Part shown: in pieces, positions 21,251 through 33,929 of the stretch
How the letters are laid out: every line of letters starts with the position of its first letter
Numbering within the stretch: position 1 is the first letter of the stretch
Source of the DNA: Dasypus novemcinctus
Lineage: Eukaryota > Chordata > Mammalia > Cingulata > Dasypodidae
Direction of reading: 5' to 3'
DNA length: 64,000 nt
Assembly: GCF_030445035.2 (NCBI RefSeq)
Contig: NC_080676.1
Location: forward strand, 10,268,940 to 10,332,939
Position numbers and translations under genes: made by a program
Notes under the pieces: generated by a model
The model's database searches: none
Told to the model about the DNA's origin: nothing
What the model saw: the letters and a program-made list of their open reading frames with translations, nothing else

Positions 21251-22984
21251 CGAGTTGATCCCAAGTGCGTCGTGGACGAAAGTGCACTTGAATTTGGACA
21301 GTTGAGAGCTCGGTCTCTCCCTAATTCCTTTTTTAATTAGCGAGGTTTTTCGCCCTTCTTTAAGGAAAAGTAAATACTGTTTGAACTGCACGGTTTTTTT
21401 TTTTTCTTTTCTTTTCTGTGCCTTCAAAACATGTGAGTGATGTTAGCAGTTTTTCTATGCCTGATTCTTTGTTTTGAACGGATTTTTAAAACCATCTACC
21501 ACGGCAGTGCTTTCCTGTGCGGTTTTTTTCCTCGCAAAATTATATTAATGAGCTGAATAAGGACTGGTGCTTTTTTGTCTTTATATTAAAATGAATGTTT
21601 ATTCTTTTTTGGGGGGAGGGGGAAGGAGACCTTTTGGAAAATATTTTGTTAGTGGCTTTTGACAGACCTTTTCCCTGAGTGGGAATACTTTTCTGGAGCT
21701 GAGAACTATTTGGGCACATTTTAAAGAGAAACATGAAGAGTAAATCAGCTATGACTCACATTTAAACTGTTGCTGCTGACTGAAACCGACTCTAGAATGA
21801 AAAAGGGATTTAAAATCCTATCCAAAGCTGAGAAGGGCCTTGAAAGTTTTTTCGCTCATCCCCCACTCTAGAGATGAGAAAAAATGAGACCCAGAGAGGT
21901 CATGATATTTTGCCTTGTCTAAAATTACATAGTCCACAAAGCCAAGGAAAGCCGATGTCTTCTTTTACAGATGCCTTGTCGAACTGCATGGTAATCGCTC
22001 GTGATTTTTATTTAAATTGTTATCTTTTGGAAACCCACTATGTTGACGAAGAAATAAATCTTAGATCTGGAGAGAAATCTTAGCCCTGGGGTGGGGGTGG
22101 GGAGATGGAAATGATGGGCAATTAAAAAGGTTAATTAATGCCTTTCTAGAGTGCACTAACTTTGCTGAAGGAATTTTTGGATGTGGTAGAAAGAGATTAA
22201 TTTCTGTAGACTATATCCTTCTCTTTTCCCTTGCTCAGTGCCTTTTCATTTCCAGTACTAAGTATATTCAATTTGTCTTAGAGTGATATTTCTTACTGAG
22301 ATAGTACTCCCTGTCTAACCTTGGAACTGCATGATTGAGGGTAGAAATTTTAGTTAGGTATATGCTCTTAAATAAATACCATGTTCACAAATTAAATATA
22401 GGGCAGTATATAAAAAGTAATATAAGTAAAGTTGGGATCAGTTTAGAAGGATTAAAACAAGACTGTTATTTCCTACTAGAAAATTGTACTTGAAATATTA
22501 CTCTTACCAACAAACAGTCTCTATGTGGTTTATTGTAAATAATAAACCAGTGCAGAGTGTTATAAATAGGTGAAAATAATTCATAATCCTATCCCAGCCT
22601 GCAAGCTGTGACCTGCAGAAGGGCACTCCTCCAAGGATGTGTTTGTGGGATGGTGAGTGGAGGCTGAGATCTCTGTTCACCAGGCTGTGCACCCTGCAGG
22701 AGGGGCAGGTCTGCCTGGAGAAAGGGGTATCTTGTAATTCTCATGAAGACAAGATCAGCTTGCAGAGCTGTATGTCTGTAGGCATATGCCTGCCAGGAAA
22801 AGGGTGCCTTTTCCTAATTCCCATAAAGGTATTGTATGGGCTAGTGGCTACCTGGATCTTAGCATCCCGAAGATACTATTAACATTTTAATATATCTTTC
22901 TAGACAGATTAAGAAATAAGTATAACATTTAAATTTTGTTTTATAAAAGGCTATCATACTGGTAAGTGTTGTTTTATAGTCTTC
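21251..22984. other. Proximal intron 1, mainly unique
   Basis: Unique-looking intronic sequence after the CpG island. A MIR-like fragment sits at 21870-21945. The part at 22580-22870 is more GC-rich and complex than its surroundings but matches no repeat or protein I know. First-intron starts often hold enhancers, but nothing here proves one. Confidence 0.4.
21865..21945 (-). repeat. MIR fragment, antisense
   Basis: Plus-strand order 'gagatgagaaaaaatgagac', 'ccagagaggtcatgatattt' matches the antisense MIR core (typically 'gatgaggaaactgaggccca'). Confidence 0.6.
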
Positions 22985-23345
22985 TGATTATTTTGTGGGT
23001 ACCTTCCCTGATAATAGAGATCTGTATCCCCATTTTAACATTTTTAATAGCTAACTTATATTCCATTATATAGAGATAAGCCTTGATTTTTTTTTTTTAA
23101 TGAACACCTTATTGCTTTCTGCTGGTCTCCTTCCTCCCAATCCCTTTATCCTTGCCTGTACATTTTTGCAAATTTATTTCTTTGAGATATATTTCTGCCG
23201 GTGGAGTTTCTAATTCGTGTAAAATGTGTAAGTCTTTTCATTTTGAAACCATGTAATAGTGCCTTCTGGGAAAGTTATGTCAGTTTATACTCCTACCAAC
23301 AGTGTATAGTGGTATCTTACATCTTCATCGCTATTTTTTTAAAAA
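22985..23345 (-). mobile_element. Old L1 3' fragment, antisense
   Basis: Antisense L1M 3' landmarks: 'cttatattccattatataga' and 'tatactcctaccaacagtgt'. It is diverged and has several T-runs. Confidence 0.45.
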
Positions 23346-25140
23346 ATTTATATTTTGGTAACAGCTATTTATTTTAATGAAGGAAAACTGTTGTTGCGTA
23401 AATGATTTTTCCCCCTCCCATAATTGTCTTGATTTTTTTTTTTTTTTTTTTGTCATTCGGAACTTTAGTGTAGGTGGGTAGGAAATTTCATCTCTTTTTT
23501 TGACCTTGTAAAGGTTCTGAGTCTGCTGGTATGCACAGAAAGGCTTTTCTCTCCCCAGGATTTTCTAAAGGTACTCATCTAAGATGTTCTCTAATTTTAT
23601 TTCTTACATTTAAGTCTTGAGTATGTTTGTCCCATTTTGCTCTCAGTTCATTAGATTCATGAAAAGGCACACGTATATAGAAAGCAATTATGCTGTTTAT
23701 GTTTGGGACAAAGTGAAGATAATAAATGTTACATCACATTCACTTACTTAGGCAGTTTCATAAAACTTTTGAGTAGCTCCTTCATTGTGTATTTGGTTAA
23801 TATCTTACGTATACAAGTCACCTCATTGGATTTCCGCAGCGACTTTCTAAAGCAGACTAGGTCCTCTAAGTAAATGTACTTTAGAGGAAACCTGGGTTTG
23901 GTTTCTCAAGCTGAACAGTAAGTACACTGGTACTAGTAAGTACCAGGAATAAGTAGTCAACATTTCTGAAAATGGAACAGAGAAGATTTAGCACCTTGTG
24001 ACTGATGTTGCAAATATTGAATAACCTAAGTGCCTTAAGTGCACTTAGAGTAAAAAGTAGTGAAAAGCAGTTAGAGATTCCATAGAGTTGTTTAAACTGT
24101 AATTAGAGGGCCGTGTGTTGCAATTAATATTTTTTTTAAATAATGAAAAAGAATTTTTAAAATATTACATTTTATTGCACCTAACGTGTTTAGTCTACAT
24201 AAGGAAAAGTGTTTCATAAAATTTTTGTTTTGTATTTACACATACCCCAGTGTTAAGTATATTTCTTACTGTGGCTTACAGTCAGAAGTTTTAAAAGTCA
24301 CTAATGTCCTTACTTTATAGATGAGAAAATCGAATCCACAGGTTATTCTGATTTGCCAAAATTCACTCATTGAGTTACCAACAGAATCCTTGGGCCTTCA
24401 GACTCCAAGACCAGAGTTTTCTTTTTTAAACTTCATTGCATCATTTAATGACATCTACTTGGGTGTGCCTTTGGAGTTTGTTACTTTTCTTAAGGGTTAT
24501 TTGTCAATAAGTGTTTTATATTAACTTAAAACTTGAGTCACAGCTTTCCAAGCATAGTCAATATTCTGAACCAAATCAGTTAGCCCCCTATATTTTGTTC
24601 ATGTGTCTTTTCTTTTATTATAGGTCCGTGAAGTGCAATTTGCTCAGAATCACCTGCTCCCATTCTGGGTCATGCCTCAGTAAATGCTCTGCTTGGGAGA
24701 TCACACCCCAATCCATCTTGGTTGTCTGACTGTAGGGGAGAAGGCAAGTGCATTTATTTCCCCTGTAGCACATAGTTTTGTAATGTGGTGTTCTTTGTCC
24801 TGTGGAATGACATTTTAAAGAACTTTTACAAATTTTACAAAACTGTGTGCTGTTGGGAAAGTAATGGACTTGACTTAAGCCTGTGTGCAGGCTATTAGTG
24901 AAGGTCATTGGTGGTGTGGCAGCAGAGTGCATACTTAGCCTTCATCGACAGGACACTGCACTTCTTGGACTGGTAGTAGAAGGGAAGGGAAAGGCATAAA
25001 ATTTACGTGTTGTGCTGCAGATGCAGTTACCATTTTAATTGTGGTAGTATGTGTTTTAACATTGTTACAAAAAACAACTGCTTGCCCCAACACTCCCCAA
25101 ATAATTTGATTTCTTTGAAACAGACTTTTCTTTCCCCTTC
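23346..25140. other. Intron 1, mainly unique
   Basis: AT-rich intronic sequence with one MIR fragment (about 24310-24425). A pyrimidine-AG near 24623 looks like a splice acceptor, but the frame after it resembles no protein, so I do not call an exon. Confidence 0.4.
24310..24425 (-). repeat. MIR fragment, antisense
   Basis: Plus-strand order 'tttatagatgagaaaatcga', 'gatttgccaaaattcactca', 'cagactccaagaccagagtt' follows the antisense MIR consensus. Confidence 0.6.
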
Positions 25141-25149
25141 TTTATTTTC

Positions 25150-26510
25150 TTTTAAATATTACATTCAAAAAATACGAGGTCCCCATATACCACCCACTCC
25201 AGCCCTCCCAAGTCAACAACCGCTTCCATCATCGTGGCACATCCACTGCACCTGGCGAATACATTCTGGAGCACCACTGCACCACATGGACAGTGGTCCA
25301 CATTGTAGTCCACACTCTCCTCCAGTCCACCCAGTGGGCCATGGCAGGACACACAATGTCCACCATCCGTCCCTGCAGCACCACCCAGGACAACTCCAAA
25401 TCCTGAAAATGCCCCCATACCATATCTCTTCTTCCATCTCCCCACTATCAGCAGCCACCGTGGCCACCCTCTCCACATCACTACTAAAATTTCTTCCCTT
25501 ACTAATCACAGTAGTTCCCCAGCAGAACACCAGTAAGTCCACTCCAAACCATTCCTCCATCCTATCGACCCTGGGATGGCTATGTCCAGTCCCCCTCTAC
25601 ATCAAGAGGGGGCTTAGATTCCACATGGATGATGGATGCAATTCTGCTTGCAGCTGTGTGTGGGCACTCTTGGCTCCCTGGTGTGGTGGTTGACCACCTC
25701 CCTGTCATCTGACCAGGATAAGTCCAGCAAACCAGAGAGTAGGAGCCCCAAGTCTGCTGAGGCCTGGGGCCTGGCCGTCACGTGGACAGTCCAGAGATTC
25801 CGGTCTCCTGAGTGTACACCAACCCAAACACCAACCACAGGTCCGGTAAAAGTAACAGAAGAGGTATATATAGAAGGGCCATATCTGAGTCCAACTCCAT
25901 CACACTCAGGAACACAAACTCCAAAGTAGGGTCAACTGACATGGCCCTGAACTCCAGAACTATCTGCCGTGACCATAGAACCTGTGGGTCTCTGCAGCCT
26001 CAGGAGAACCAGCACCTGAGTTTCCATCTACCTTGGCTGTCTCTGACACCCTGCTGAAGCATGCATAAGCATCACTTCTTTGATGACCACCCAGCTCTTT
26101 TTTGGAGACTCATAGCCGTATAAACTCACTTGTCCTTTCCATTTCCCCCTTTTATCCAAAGTCAAAAAGTAGTTTTTAACACCTGATATTAAATGTAGGC
26201 TGAGATACTCTGCTGGTCTGAATTGACCCCTTTATTCAAGGTCTTTTTTTTTTTTTAGTTACATCATCAGCTAGTGCTTGGTAGTAATCCCTTGGCACCA
26301 GGGAGGCTCATCCCCAGGAATCATGTCCCATGCTGGGGGGAAGACAAGCATGTACATGCTGAGTTTGCCTTAGAGAGTGGCCACGTTTGAGTAACATGGA
26401 GGCTCTTAGGAGGTAACTCTTAGGCATCCCACACCTCTAGGCCTAGTTGATATTTCAGGCACACAGGGTCATAATCAGAGCCATCATTGAAACAGACTTT
26501 TGTATTTATG
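25150..26510 (-). mobile_element. Long LINE 3' segment (xenarthran type), antisense
   Basis: About 1.35 kb related throughout to the element at 12329-14552: it shares the antisense blocks 'catgtcccatgctggggg', 'ggcaccagggaggctcatcc' and 'aactccaaagtagggtcaac'. Its 3' end on the minus strand reads 'atatggggacctcgtatttt', nearly identical to the ends at 35640-35905 and 61965-62100. I interpret the family as the 3' untranslated part of a xenarthran L1, because copies are 5'-variable, end in A-rich tails and one shows twin priming. Open frames of up to 228 residues inside are accidental. Confidence 0.6.
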
Positions 26511-26649
26511 GAATACTTAGTTCACATAGTCAGGTTTTATCATTTAAAGTTAAGGGGAACAGTTCTTATTCCTCTGCCTTTTTCTTAGAGGTGCTGGGAG
26601 TATCTTTAGCTGTCTCCATCATTATGGGAACTACTCACACTTCTGCTTG

Positions 26650-27350
26650 AACCTCTCTATTCCCATGGCTTTAGTTATTATCTCTCTGTTGGGGCTTCCA
26701 AATCTGCATCTCTGGTCCATCTGGCTTTTCTGTAGTTTATCCACCTGCCTGTTGAAAATCTTCAGTTGGATGTTTCATAGGCACCTCTTCTGTCTAAAAC
26801 TGAATTGATCTTCTCTGAGCCCATCCCACTCTCAACCAGACTTGCTGTTGTATGTTTCTTCCTTATCAGAGTGAATAGCACCAGCCCACTGGTCAGAGCC
26901 AGAAGCGTGGGGTTATCTTTGACCTCTTGCTCTTCTTCACCCTCTGCAGTTTTGTTTTTCATGTATGTCTCCAAAAATCCACATCTCTCCAATTCTACTG
27001 CCTCTGCCTTAGTGTAGCCCACCGTCTTGCCTCTGGTAGTTTTCTAACTGGTCTCTTGCCCTCTAGTCCTTTCTTTTCCTTCCAATTTGGTTATCCACTA
27101 TATAATCCAGAAGGAGCTCTCAAAAGTACAGATTGGCACCTGTTGTTTGATTGCTCAAAACCATTTAAATCTCCGTTGTCCTCAGGCTCCTTAGCATGCC
27201 ATTCAAACACTTTATAATGGCCAGTTTATTTTTCTCCTGTCATCTCTGCCATTCCATGCAGTTCTCTCCTATCCTTCCCTGCTTGGCCTGTTTTCCTAGC
27301 TTCTGGGCCTCTTTCCCACATTCCACCTTGACCTGGCTAATTAATTGTCA
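26650..27350 (+). mobile_element. L2-like LINE remnant
   Basis: Order of blocks resembles an L2 copy: 'cagccactggtcagagccag'-type sequence, 'ggttatctttgacctcttgc', 'ctaactggtctcttgccctc', 'gctcaaaaccatttaaatct', 'ctccttagcatgcc'. It is old and heavily diverged. Confidence 0.5.
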
Positions 27351-28581
27351 GCTTTGATATCCTGATCTAAGTTCATTGTTTAAAGGAAGCTTAGAGATTT
27401 TCCACCCAATTTTCTTTTTGGAGACTCAGCTGAGTTTGTGATATGCCTGGACTGTGCAAAACCAGGCTCATTGTCCAGGTCTCCTGCTTCCCCTCTTGTT
27501 GTTCTTCTCAGTTAAGTTATCCTGCTTTTATGAGAACTATCATAAGTCTTTTTTGAAAAGCCAGCTGGCTCTCAAGTTTAATGTGGCTGTGTTTAATAAT
27601 GTTCTCCTCTCCCCTGCAAAGTTCTATTACTAATAATAATTCTGAAAAGAATTCTCTAACTTAACAGCCTCCCATAGTTTATTTTAACTTTGTTACTGAA
27701 TCATTTGTGGTGCTTAATATTTGCTGGTGCCATGATGAGGGTATGACTTTGGAACTGAGCCTTCTCCAAAGCATGCTGTTCTTATCTCTTGGTGGTCTCT
27801 GTCCTTTTGATAGTACCTGACCCATTAAAAATTGCCTTTTTATATGCCCTTACTCTTCTAATCCTTACTTCTCTAACCATTCCTTGCCTGGTTCCTTCCT
27901 GTCTGTGCTTCCTTCTCATGTTTACTTAAGTATATATTTCCTGAGTTCTGTCTTTGGCCTCGTTTTCATCTCCTTCCCTGGCAATCTCATAAAACAACTG
28001 CAAAGATAGCACACAAATTTTTTCTGGGTTGATATTTTTCTCAGATTTCAGTTCTCTCTGTAATTTCCAGTTGCTTCCTGCGTATCTCACAAATCAGAGA
28101 GACTGGGAGTGTGATGTCATCTAGCTCTGTAACCTTATGCATCATCTGGTTAAGAGTTCCTATACCTCTCCCTCCACTGAAGTTCTGTCTTGTTTCTACA
28201 TTTACAATTTTTGAAAATAGCTTCACCATTCTTTCTGTAATCCAGGCCCTAAACCTGGCAAAGTTGTGCCAGTTCTACTTCCCTGTCCCTCGCATCTGCT
28301 TGTGCCTCACACCCCCATCACCACTACTGTGCTTGATTCAGGAATTAATTTTCACGCACCTGTTCATCCACTCACCTCCAATCTTGTGAAAACACATTCA
28401 GATGAAGCCTGCTCATTGTAACTAGCTTCATAATCCTAGCCACCTGTTTAAAATTCCATAACCCTCAACACTCCCACCCACCCTGTCCCCACTTCATCAT
28501 GATCTGGTAGTACCTTTCCTTATGAATTCTCCACTTAAAAAAACTTTAAAGCACCAGATGAAGATCTCTTGTAGCTTTTTC
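27351..28581. other. Intron 1, pyrimidine-rich old sequence
   Basis: C/T-rich stretches, some probably more L2 debris, but too diverged to place. No gene supported. Confidence 0.35.
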
Positions 28582-28995
28582 TTTTTTCTAAAGATTTATT
28601 TATTTTTATTTCTCTCCCCTCCCCCCCCCCCCCCCCCCCCGCCCCAGTTGTCTATTCTCTGTGTCTATTTGCTGCATGTTCTTTTTTGTCCACTTCTGTT
28701 GTTGTCAGTGGCATGGAATCTGTGTTTCTTTTTGTTGTGTCAGCTCTCCGTGTGTACAGCGCCATTCCTGGGCAGGCTGCACTTTCTATGGCACTGGGCG
28801 GCTCTCCTTATAGAGTGCACTCCTTGCGCGTGGGGCTCCCCTACGCGGGGACACCCCTGCGTGGCACATCACTCCTTGTGCACATCAGCACTGCGCATGG
28901 GCCAGCTCCACACGGGTCAAGGAGGCCCGGGGTTTGAACTGTGGACCTCCCATATGGTAGATGGACACCCTAACCACTGGGCCCAGTCTGCTTCC
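28582..28995 (-). mobile_element. Full-length DAS-SINE, antisense, with C20 run
   Basis: Plus strand begins with the T-rich tail complement, then 20 consecutive C (28621-28640), the GC-rich body and the antisense head ending in 'cccagtctgcttccc'. CTCTTGTAGCTTTTTC (28566-28581) and CTCTTGTACGTTTTTC (28996-29011) form a 16-base target duplication with two differences. Confidence 0.9.
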
Positions 28996-29329
28996 CTCTT
29001 GTACGTTTTTCAAAGTTGTTCCTAATTCAGCTAAAACACTGGCTTTCCAGCTTGTACCTGCTACTTTAAAAAAAAAAAAAAGTACTGTTCTTGATACTGG
29101 GGGAAGTAGACTTTTGGCTCCTGATAAATCTCCAGAGAGATCCAAGGAAGCAATTTGGAATCATTGTGACCTAAACCCGTGTAATCAGCTGTCAGACATT
29201 TCTAAGGCTGCAGCTTTGGTCATGCTGTTCTCTGTACTGCAAAGCTGTGTTTGTATCCCCATTGCTTTGAGAAGGTCTAAGTAAGTTCCAGACAGCCTGG
29301 CAATCCAGGTTTATTACAAAACGGCTCTG

Positions 29330-29575
29330 AGTTAAGCTTTCACCCTTATAACCTGTCATTTCCCACTTTACTCCCCATCATATACCCCATGTGCCTGATA
29401 CCCCTTGGTCGGAATGTCCTGCTTATTCCCATCTTTCCTCCCCCCACTTCCTTTATTTTCTGCATTATCAATGCTTCCCTACTTCAGACACCTAGCTTAA
29501 GTGCAAGTTTTGCCATAAGCCTTCTCTGATGTGCCCAGTGGAAATAATACCACTTGTGTCTTGTATAACGTGAAA
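29330..29575 (+). repeat. L2-like fragment
   Basis: The 'gcataagccttctctgatgt' phrase and its C/T-rich lead resemble an L2 3' end. Low divergence resolution by eye. Confidence 0.35.
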
Positions 29576-29600
29576 CTTTCTATCCTGAATTATCATTGTT

Positions 29601-29631
29601 TATATATGTGTATATATATATATATATATAT
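29601..29631. repeat. TA/TG microsatellite
   Basis: Alternating TATATATGTG followed by (TA)n to 29631. Confidence 0.9.
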
Positions 29632-29992
29632 TTCCTACTAACAGTGTTCTAAGGGTAGGATTTACATGTGTACGTAGCACATGCACAGCACATAGTACAG
29701 ACTTGCTATGTTTAAGTGAACAAATCATTCATCATTTAATCAGTTTCTGCTTGTGATTCGCCTATTCCTTGGACTAGCTTGGAGAGTATTGTAGAGTAAA
29801 TGGTATAGATTCACTGTTGAAATTCTTATTTAAGGAGATAATTGTACATATCTGTCATTTCCTTTAGCTCACCATGGCTCTTCACTAAACTTCTAATTCA
29901 TTTTCATAAGGCATCATATTTAAAGTGAGTCTGTGGGCATATTATGTTTTTGTTTGATGAATCTTAAACATATGTTCAGAAGTTGATTAAAC

Positions 29993-30115
29993 TAGGAGTC
30001 AGACTATGACCTAAATTCTAGTTTCGCATCTCCATCTAAGCTTAGGTAACTCACTTAAAATCTCATGGCCTTAGTTTCCTCTACAAAAGAGAAAAGTTTT
30101 ATTAGATAGTTTCAA
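29993..30115 (+). repeat. MIR SINE
   Basis: Contains 'aggagtcagactatgaccta', 'aggtaactcacttaaaatct' and 'catggccttagtttcctcta' in MIR order. Confidence 0.7.
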
Positions 30116-30157
30116 ATTATCATTTTGAAATTTTTTTAAGGTCTATAAATGTTTTAG

Positions 30158-30372
30158 GACAGGAGTGAGCAAACATTTTCTTTGAAGGACCTGGTAATAA
30201 ATATTTCAGGCTTAGCATGCTGTACATGTCTCTGTTGCAACTACTCAGCTCTGCTGTTCTAGACCAAAAGCAGCCGTGGATAATATGTAAACACATGGGC
30301 CTGGCTGTGTTTGATTAATACTTAATTTATAAAAATAGACAGCAGAATAGTGACCCCTGTTGGAGTTAGTCA
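30158..30372 (+). mobile_element. Ancient hAT-type DNA transposon remnant
   Basis: Shows 'gagtgagcaaacattttctt', 'aaatatttcaggcttagcat', 'gttgcaactactcagctctg', 'aaaagcagccgtggataata' and 'gggcctggctgtgtttgatt', ending 'agtgacccctg'. This is the order of a common mammalian non-autonomous hAT-Charlie family. It encodes no protein. Confidence 0.65.
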
Positions 30373-30599
30373 TTGTAGACAGGTCCAAGAAACCTGAACT
30401 GGTCTTAATGGGATGTGGGCTCCTTTAGTTGTGTTCTTTTCATTATAACATTGTCACTTGGATTTTTACAATACAGGTGTGAATAATCAGTATGTCCACT
30501 GTCATCATTAGCTGGTTCCCTAGCTAACCACTGTTAACTCTTTAGTATTTTTAAAAACATAATGCATGGTATAGCCACGTTGGATAAAGGTCTGGTAGT

Positions 30600-31335
30600 T
30601 TCTTCTAAAAATAATATATACACCTACCCCATTGCCCAGCAGTTCTCCTTCTAGGTATTTATCCAAGAGAAGTGAAAACATATGTCCATAAAAACACTTC
30701 TACACGATGTTCTCTGTCAGTGAGAGAATGAATAATCAAATGGGTACATGTCTGTACAATGGAATACTACTCAGCAATGAAAAGGAACAAATTATGGATA
30801 TGCAAGATAGGGATGAATTTCAAAAGCATGATGCTGAGTGGAAAAGCAGCTTTACCCAACAGAGGACATACTGTATGATTCCATTTATTTGAAGTTTTAG
30901 AATAAGCAGTACTAACCTGTGCTGGAAAAAAAACCCAGAATGGTGGTTGTCTCTGGGGCAGTTGTAACAGGGATTGACTACCCAAAGGGATATGAGAGAA
31001 CTTTCTGGAATGTTGGTAATATTCTGAATCTTGGTAAGAGTTTGGATTATATAGTTAAATGTAAAACCTATCTAATGGTACATTAGAGATGTATATTTCA
31101 CAGAATTAAAATTTTCCCTTGATTCTAGTTAAATGTTATGCATGCCAAATAAAGTATTTAGGAGTGAAGTATATTGATATCTGCAACTTTGAAATGCATA
31201 AAAAATTAGAAGGTAGATAGATATGAAATAACTAATATAGTAACTAGAATCTAGGTGAGTTTATAGATGTGTAGTGTACAACGCCTACAACTTTCCTGGG
31301 TATTTGTAAATACTCCTTATAAAATGGAGAAAAAG
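30600..31335 (+). mobile_element. L1 3' end (L1M type), sense
   Basis: Sense L1 landmarks in order: 'cagcagttctccttctaggt', 'caatggaatactactcagca', 'gattccatttatttgaagtt', 'ggtggttgtctctggggcag', and the L1M tail 'gatatctgcaactttgaaat' with 'actagaatctaggtgagt'. ORF2 C-terminal coding is broken. Confidence 0.65.
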
Positions 31336-31494
31336 GAGTACATGAATACATTCATACTGTTTCTCTTGACTGTTTTGCACCAATTGCAGTATTTCCTACA
31401 GATAATGAATGTTTATCTACCAGATAAACATACACACATATACACATCTGGGGTTGTATGGAATATGTAGTTTGATCTTTTTCTTTCCCATTTT

Positions 31495-33500
31495 TACAAG
31501 AGTTAGGAAAACTGTATATTCTGGAACTTGCTTGTTTCACTTAGTATGATTTAATTATCTTTCCATGTCACTAGATTTGTCCTATTCCTTGACTTTTGGC
31601 ATAGTATTCCATGGCATGGATATTTATGGTTTAATCATTTTCTTTGTGATGAAACATATAGGTTGTTTCTGATTTTTCACTATTAAAAATTGCTGCAGTG
31701 CATATGTGCAACTATTCATCTAGGGTCAATGCTGAGCAATGGAATTGCCAATACATAGTATATGCTTATTTTTATTATTAATCAGTTGTCCTCCAAAAAT
31801 GCTGTACCAATTTATACTCCCATCAGCAATGGATGAAAGTACTGTTTCTCTTCATCTGTTTGAGTACTGGGTATTATCAGTCTTTTTAAAAAAAATCTTT
31901 TTTTTTCTTATTTGTGAATGCTGGTATCTGTTTGGATTACGTTACAGTTTCTCTGATAACTCCTACTGAGTATATTTTAATGTTTGTTCAGTTTCCCTGT
32001 CTGTGTAATGCCTGCATATTTTTTGCTTATTTTTTGTTTGTGTTGTTTGTTCAACACAAACAAAAATGAAATTTTTTATATACTCTGCTAAGCATTTACT
32101 ATACTTGTAAATATTTTGTACTTTTTGTCTTTTGTGCTCTTACTAACTTGTTTTTTCTTCTGTCGTACTGGTTTTAAATTAACATCACAAATTTAAAAAT
32201 TTTTAATGGACTTTTCCTAATCATCTATCCCAACATACATTGAAAAATCCATCATTTCCTTAACTGATTTGAAGACAATTGTGTTACATGCAAAATTCCA
32301 TTTTATATGGATCCTTTCTTTGATACTGTGTTTGTTGATTTATATCTATTCCTGTGTCATCACACTAAATAATTATCACGTTTATTTTCTTTTATAAACA
32401 CTTAAATAAGCTGTATTTAAGTGCATTTATAAGAAAATGAGCATGTGATATTTGTGTGAATACTTTTGTTAGTTTTGGTATCAGGATAGTACTAGCCTCA
32501 TAAGAGCATACAAAAAGAATAGTTTATGATCGAAAAATAGTCTGTTCCTTGAAAAATTAAAAGAACCAACTTAAGCAATTTGGACTTGGTGTATTTTGGG
32601 AGTAGAGCTCTGCTTGCTTTTTATAAAAACTTGATGCGAACATTTTTATTTTCCAAAAAATATATATATTTCCTCCATTTTCAAATTTACTTAATTGAAA
32701 ACTGATTTTATTGATCAAATTGAATTCTTTTTGTATTTTGTTTCCATTAATTTGTGCTTTTATCTTAAATCTCTCCTGCTTTCCTTAGATTTACTTTTTT
32801 CAATTGAATGCATTAAAGCCATGGATTTTCTTTTGACTTCTGCTTCGGTTATATTGTTTTGAATTTTGAGGTAGTTTTATTTGTTTTAATCCAGGGGGTA
32901 TCTAGGAGTGCAGTTCCCTATTTTTTGTTTTTAATTTCTAATGTGTTTACTTAGAGTTGAGAGTGGGTGGCTTTGAATATTTTCTGTTTTTGTTTCTTGT
33001 TTAAGTCATGGTCAGTTTGGGGGCAGCATCCCAAATTTGTATATTTTCTGGTGATTGCAAAGTTTTCATATATTCGATAGCTGTTAGTATGTTTTGAAAA
33101 TATCTAATGTTCTTTTTGTTGTTATTTTCTCTATCTGTGGATTTCTAAGAGAGGTGATGTTAATAAAATCACCATTCCTGTTTGTGGTAAATTTTGTAAT
33201 TCAGCAGTTGCTTTATATATTTGAAGCTAGTTAATATCACAAAGGTTCATAGGTGTTGGACTGTATCTTCTTGATGTGTTTCATTTACTTTTTTTAATAC
33301 AAAGTATTTTCACTCTCATTAATACTTCTCTGCTTCAATTCTGAATTGTTTACAATAATAATGCCACATCTATCTTCCTTTTGTTAGCAAAGACATACTT
33401 TAGTTTCCCATCTTGTTTATTGTCAACCATTATGTATTTTGTTTTTAAGATTGTCTTCTATAATTTGCATTTAATGGATTTTTTTAATCTTCTTTGAGAG
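31495..33500 (-). mobile_element. Old L1 in antisense, 3' end to endonuclease region
   Basis: From left to right the plus strand follows an L1M from its 3' end backward: 'catagtattccatggcatgg', 'ataggttgtttctgattttt', 'tatactcccatcagcaatgg', then the reverse-transcriptase part 'tggtatcaggatagtactag' and 'cctcataagag', then 'atcttcttgatgtgtttcat' from the endonuclease region. Coding is destroyed. A perfect 15-bp inverted repeat lies at 32031-32066. Confidence 0.6.
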
Positions 33501-33609
33501 TGTCTTTTATTATTTGACTACTTTAAAATTATGACTACCATATTACTTGGGAATTTTAGTTCCAGACTTTTATTAAATATAAACTCACTAGAATTTTTCA
33601 TTTTATATG

Positions 33610-33850
33610 AAATTTATTTAAAATACAAATTAATCTGTAGTAACAAAAGGGGATTAGTGGTTGTCTGGAGGAAGTGAATTTCAGAGGGGCTCATGGAACC
33701 TTTTGGGGATGATGGAAATATTGTCTTTATTATGGTGGTGGCTTCACAGCTGTATGCAACTGTCAATATGCACTAGACTTGTACGCTTGAAATGGATACA
33801 ATTTGTTGTATGTAAACTCTTCCTCAAAGCTGATAAGGAAAAGAAATAAA
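33610..33850 (+). mobile_element. L1 3' tail, sense
   Basis: 'gtggttgtctggaggaagtg', 'gatgatggaaatattgtctt', 'tggtggcttcacagctgtat' and 'gcttgaaatggataca' follow the L1M 3' UTR, ending A-rich. Confidence 0.55.
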
Positions 33851-33929
33851 AATCAACACTTATTTAGATGTTAGCAGGGAAGTCTTACTTGTTTCTTTGC
33901 TCATCACTGCTTTTTATATTCTTCCTGTT

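Noticed and set aside
19791..21264. Long overlapping open frames on both strands (up to 285 residues)
   Set aside because: They lie in the CpG island, are rich in Ala, Arg, Gly and Pro, and overlap in several frames. High GC removes stop codons; only the ATP1B3 exon 1 frame resembles a protein.
24590..24735. Possible extra exon after a pyrimidine-AG near 24623
   Set aside because: The following frame matches no protein, would not keep the ATP1B3 phase, and exon 1 already joins exon 2 perfectly.
25007..25693. 228-residue open frame on the plus strand
   Set aside because: It covers the antisense LINE 3' segment; its composition follows the repeat and other copies of the family do not keep the frame.
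28522..29025. 167-residue frame, and many similar frames with motifs such as LRVGLPYAGDTP
   Set aside because: These translate the GC-rich body of DAS-SINEs. The same peptides recur at every copy on either strand, so they are repeat translations, not a protein family.
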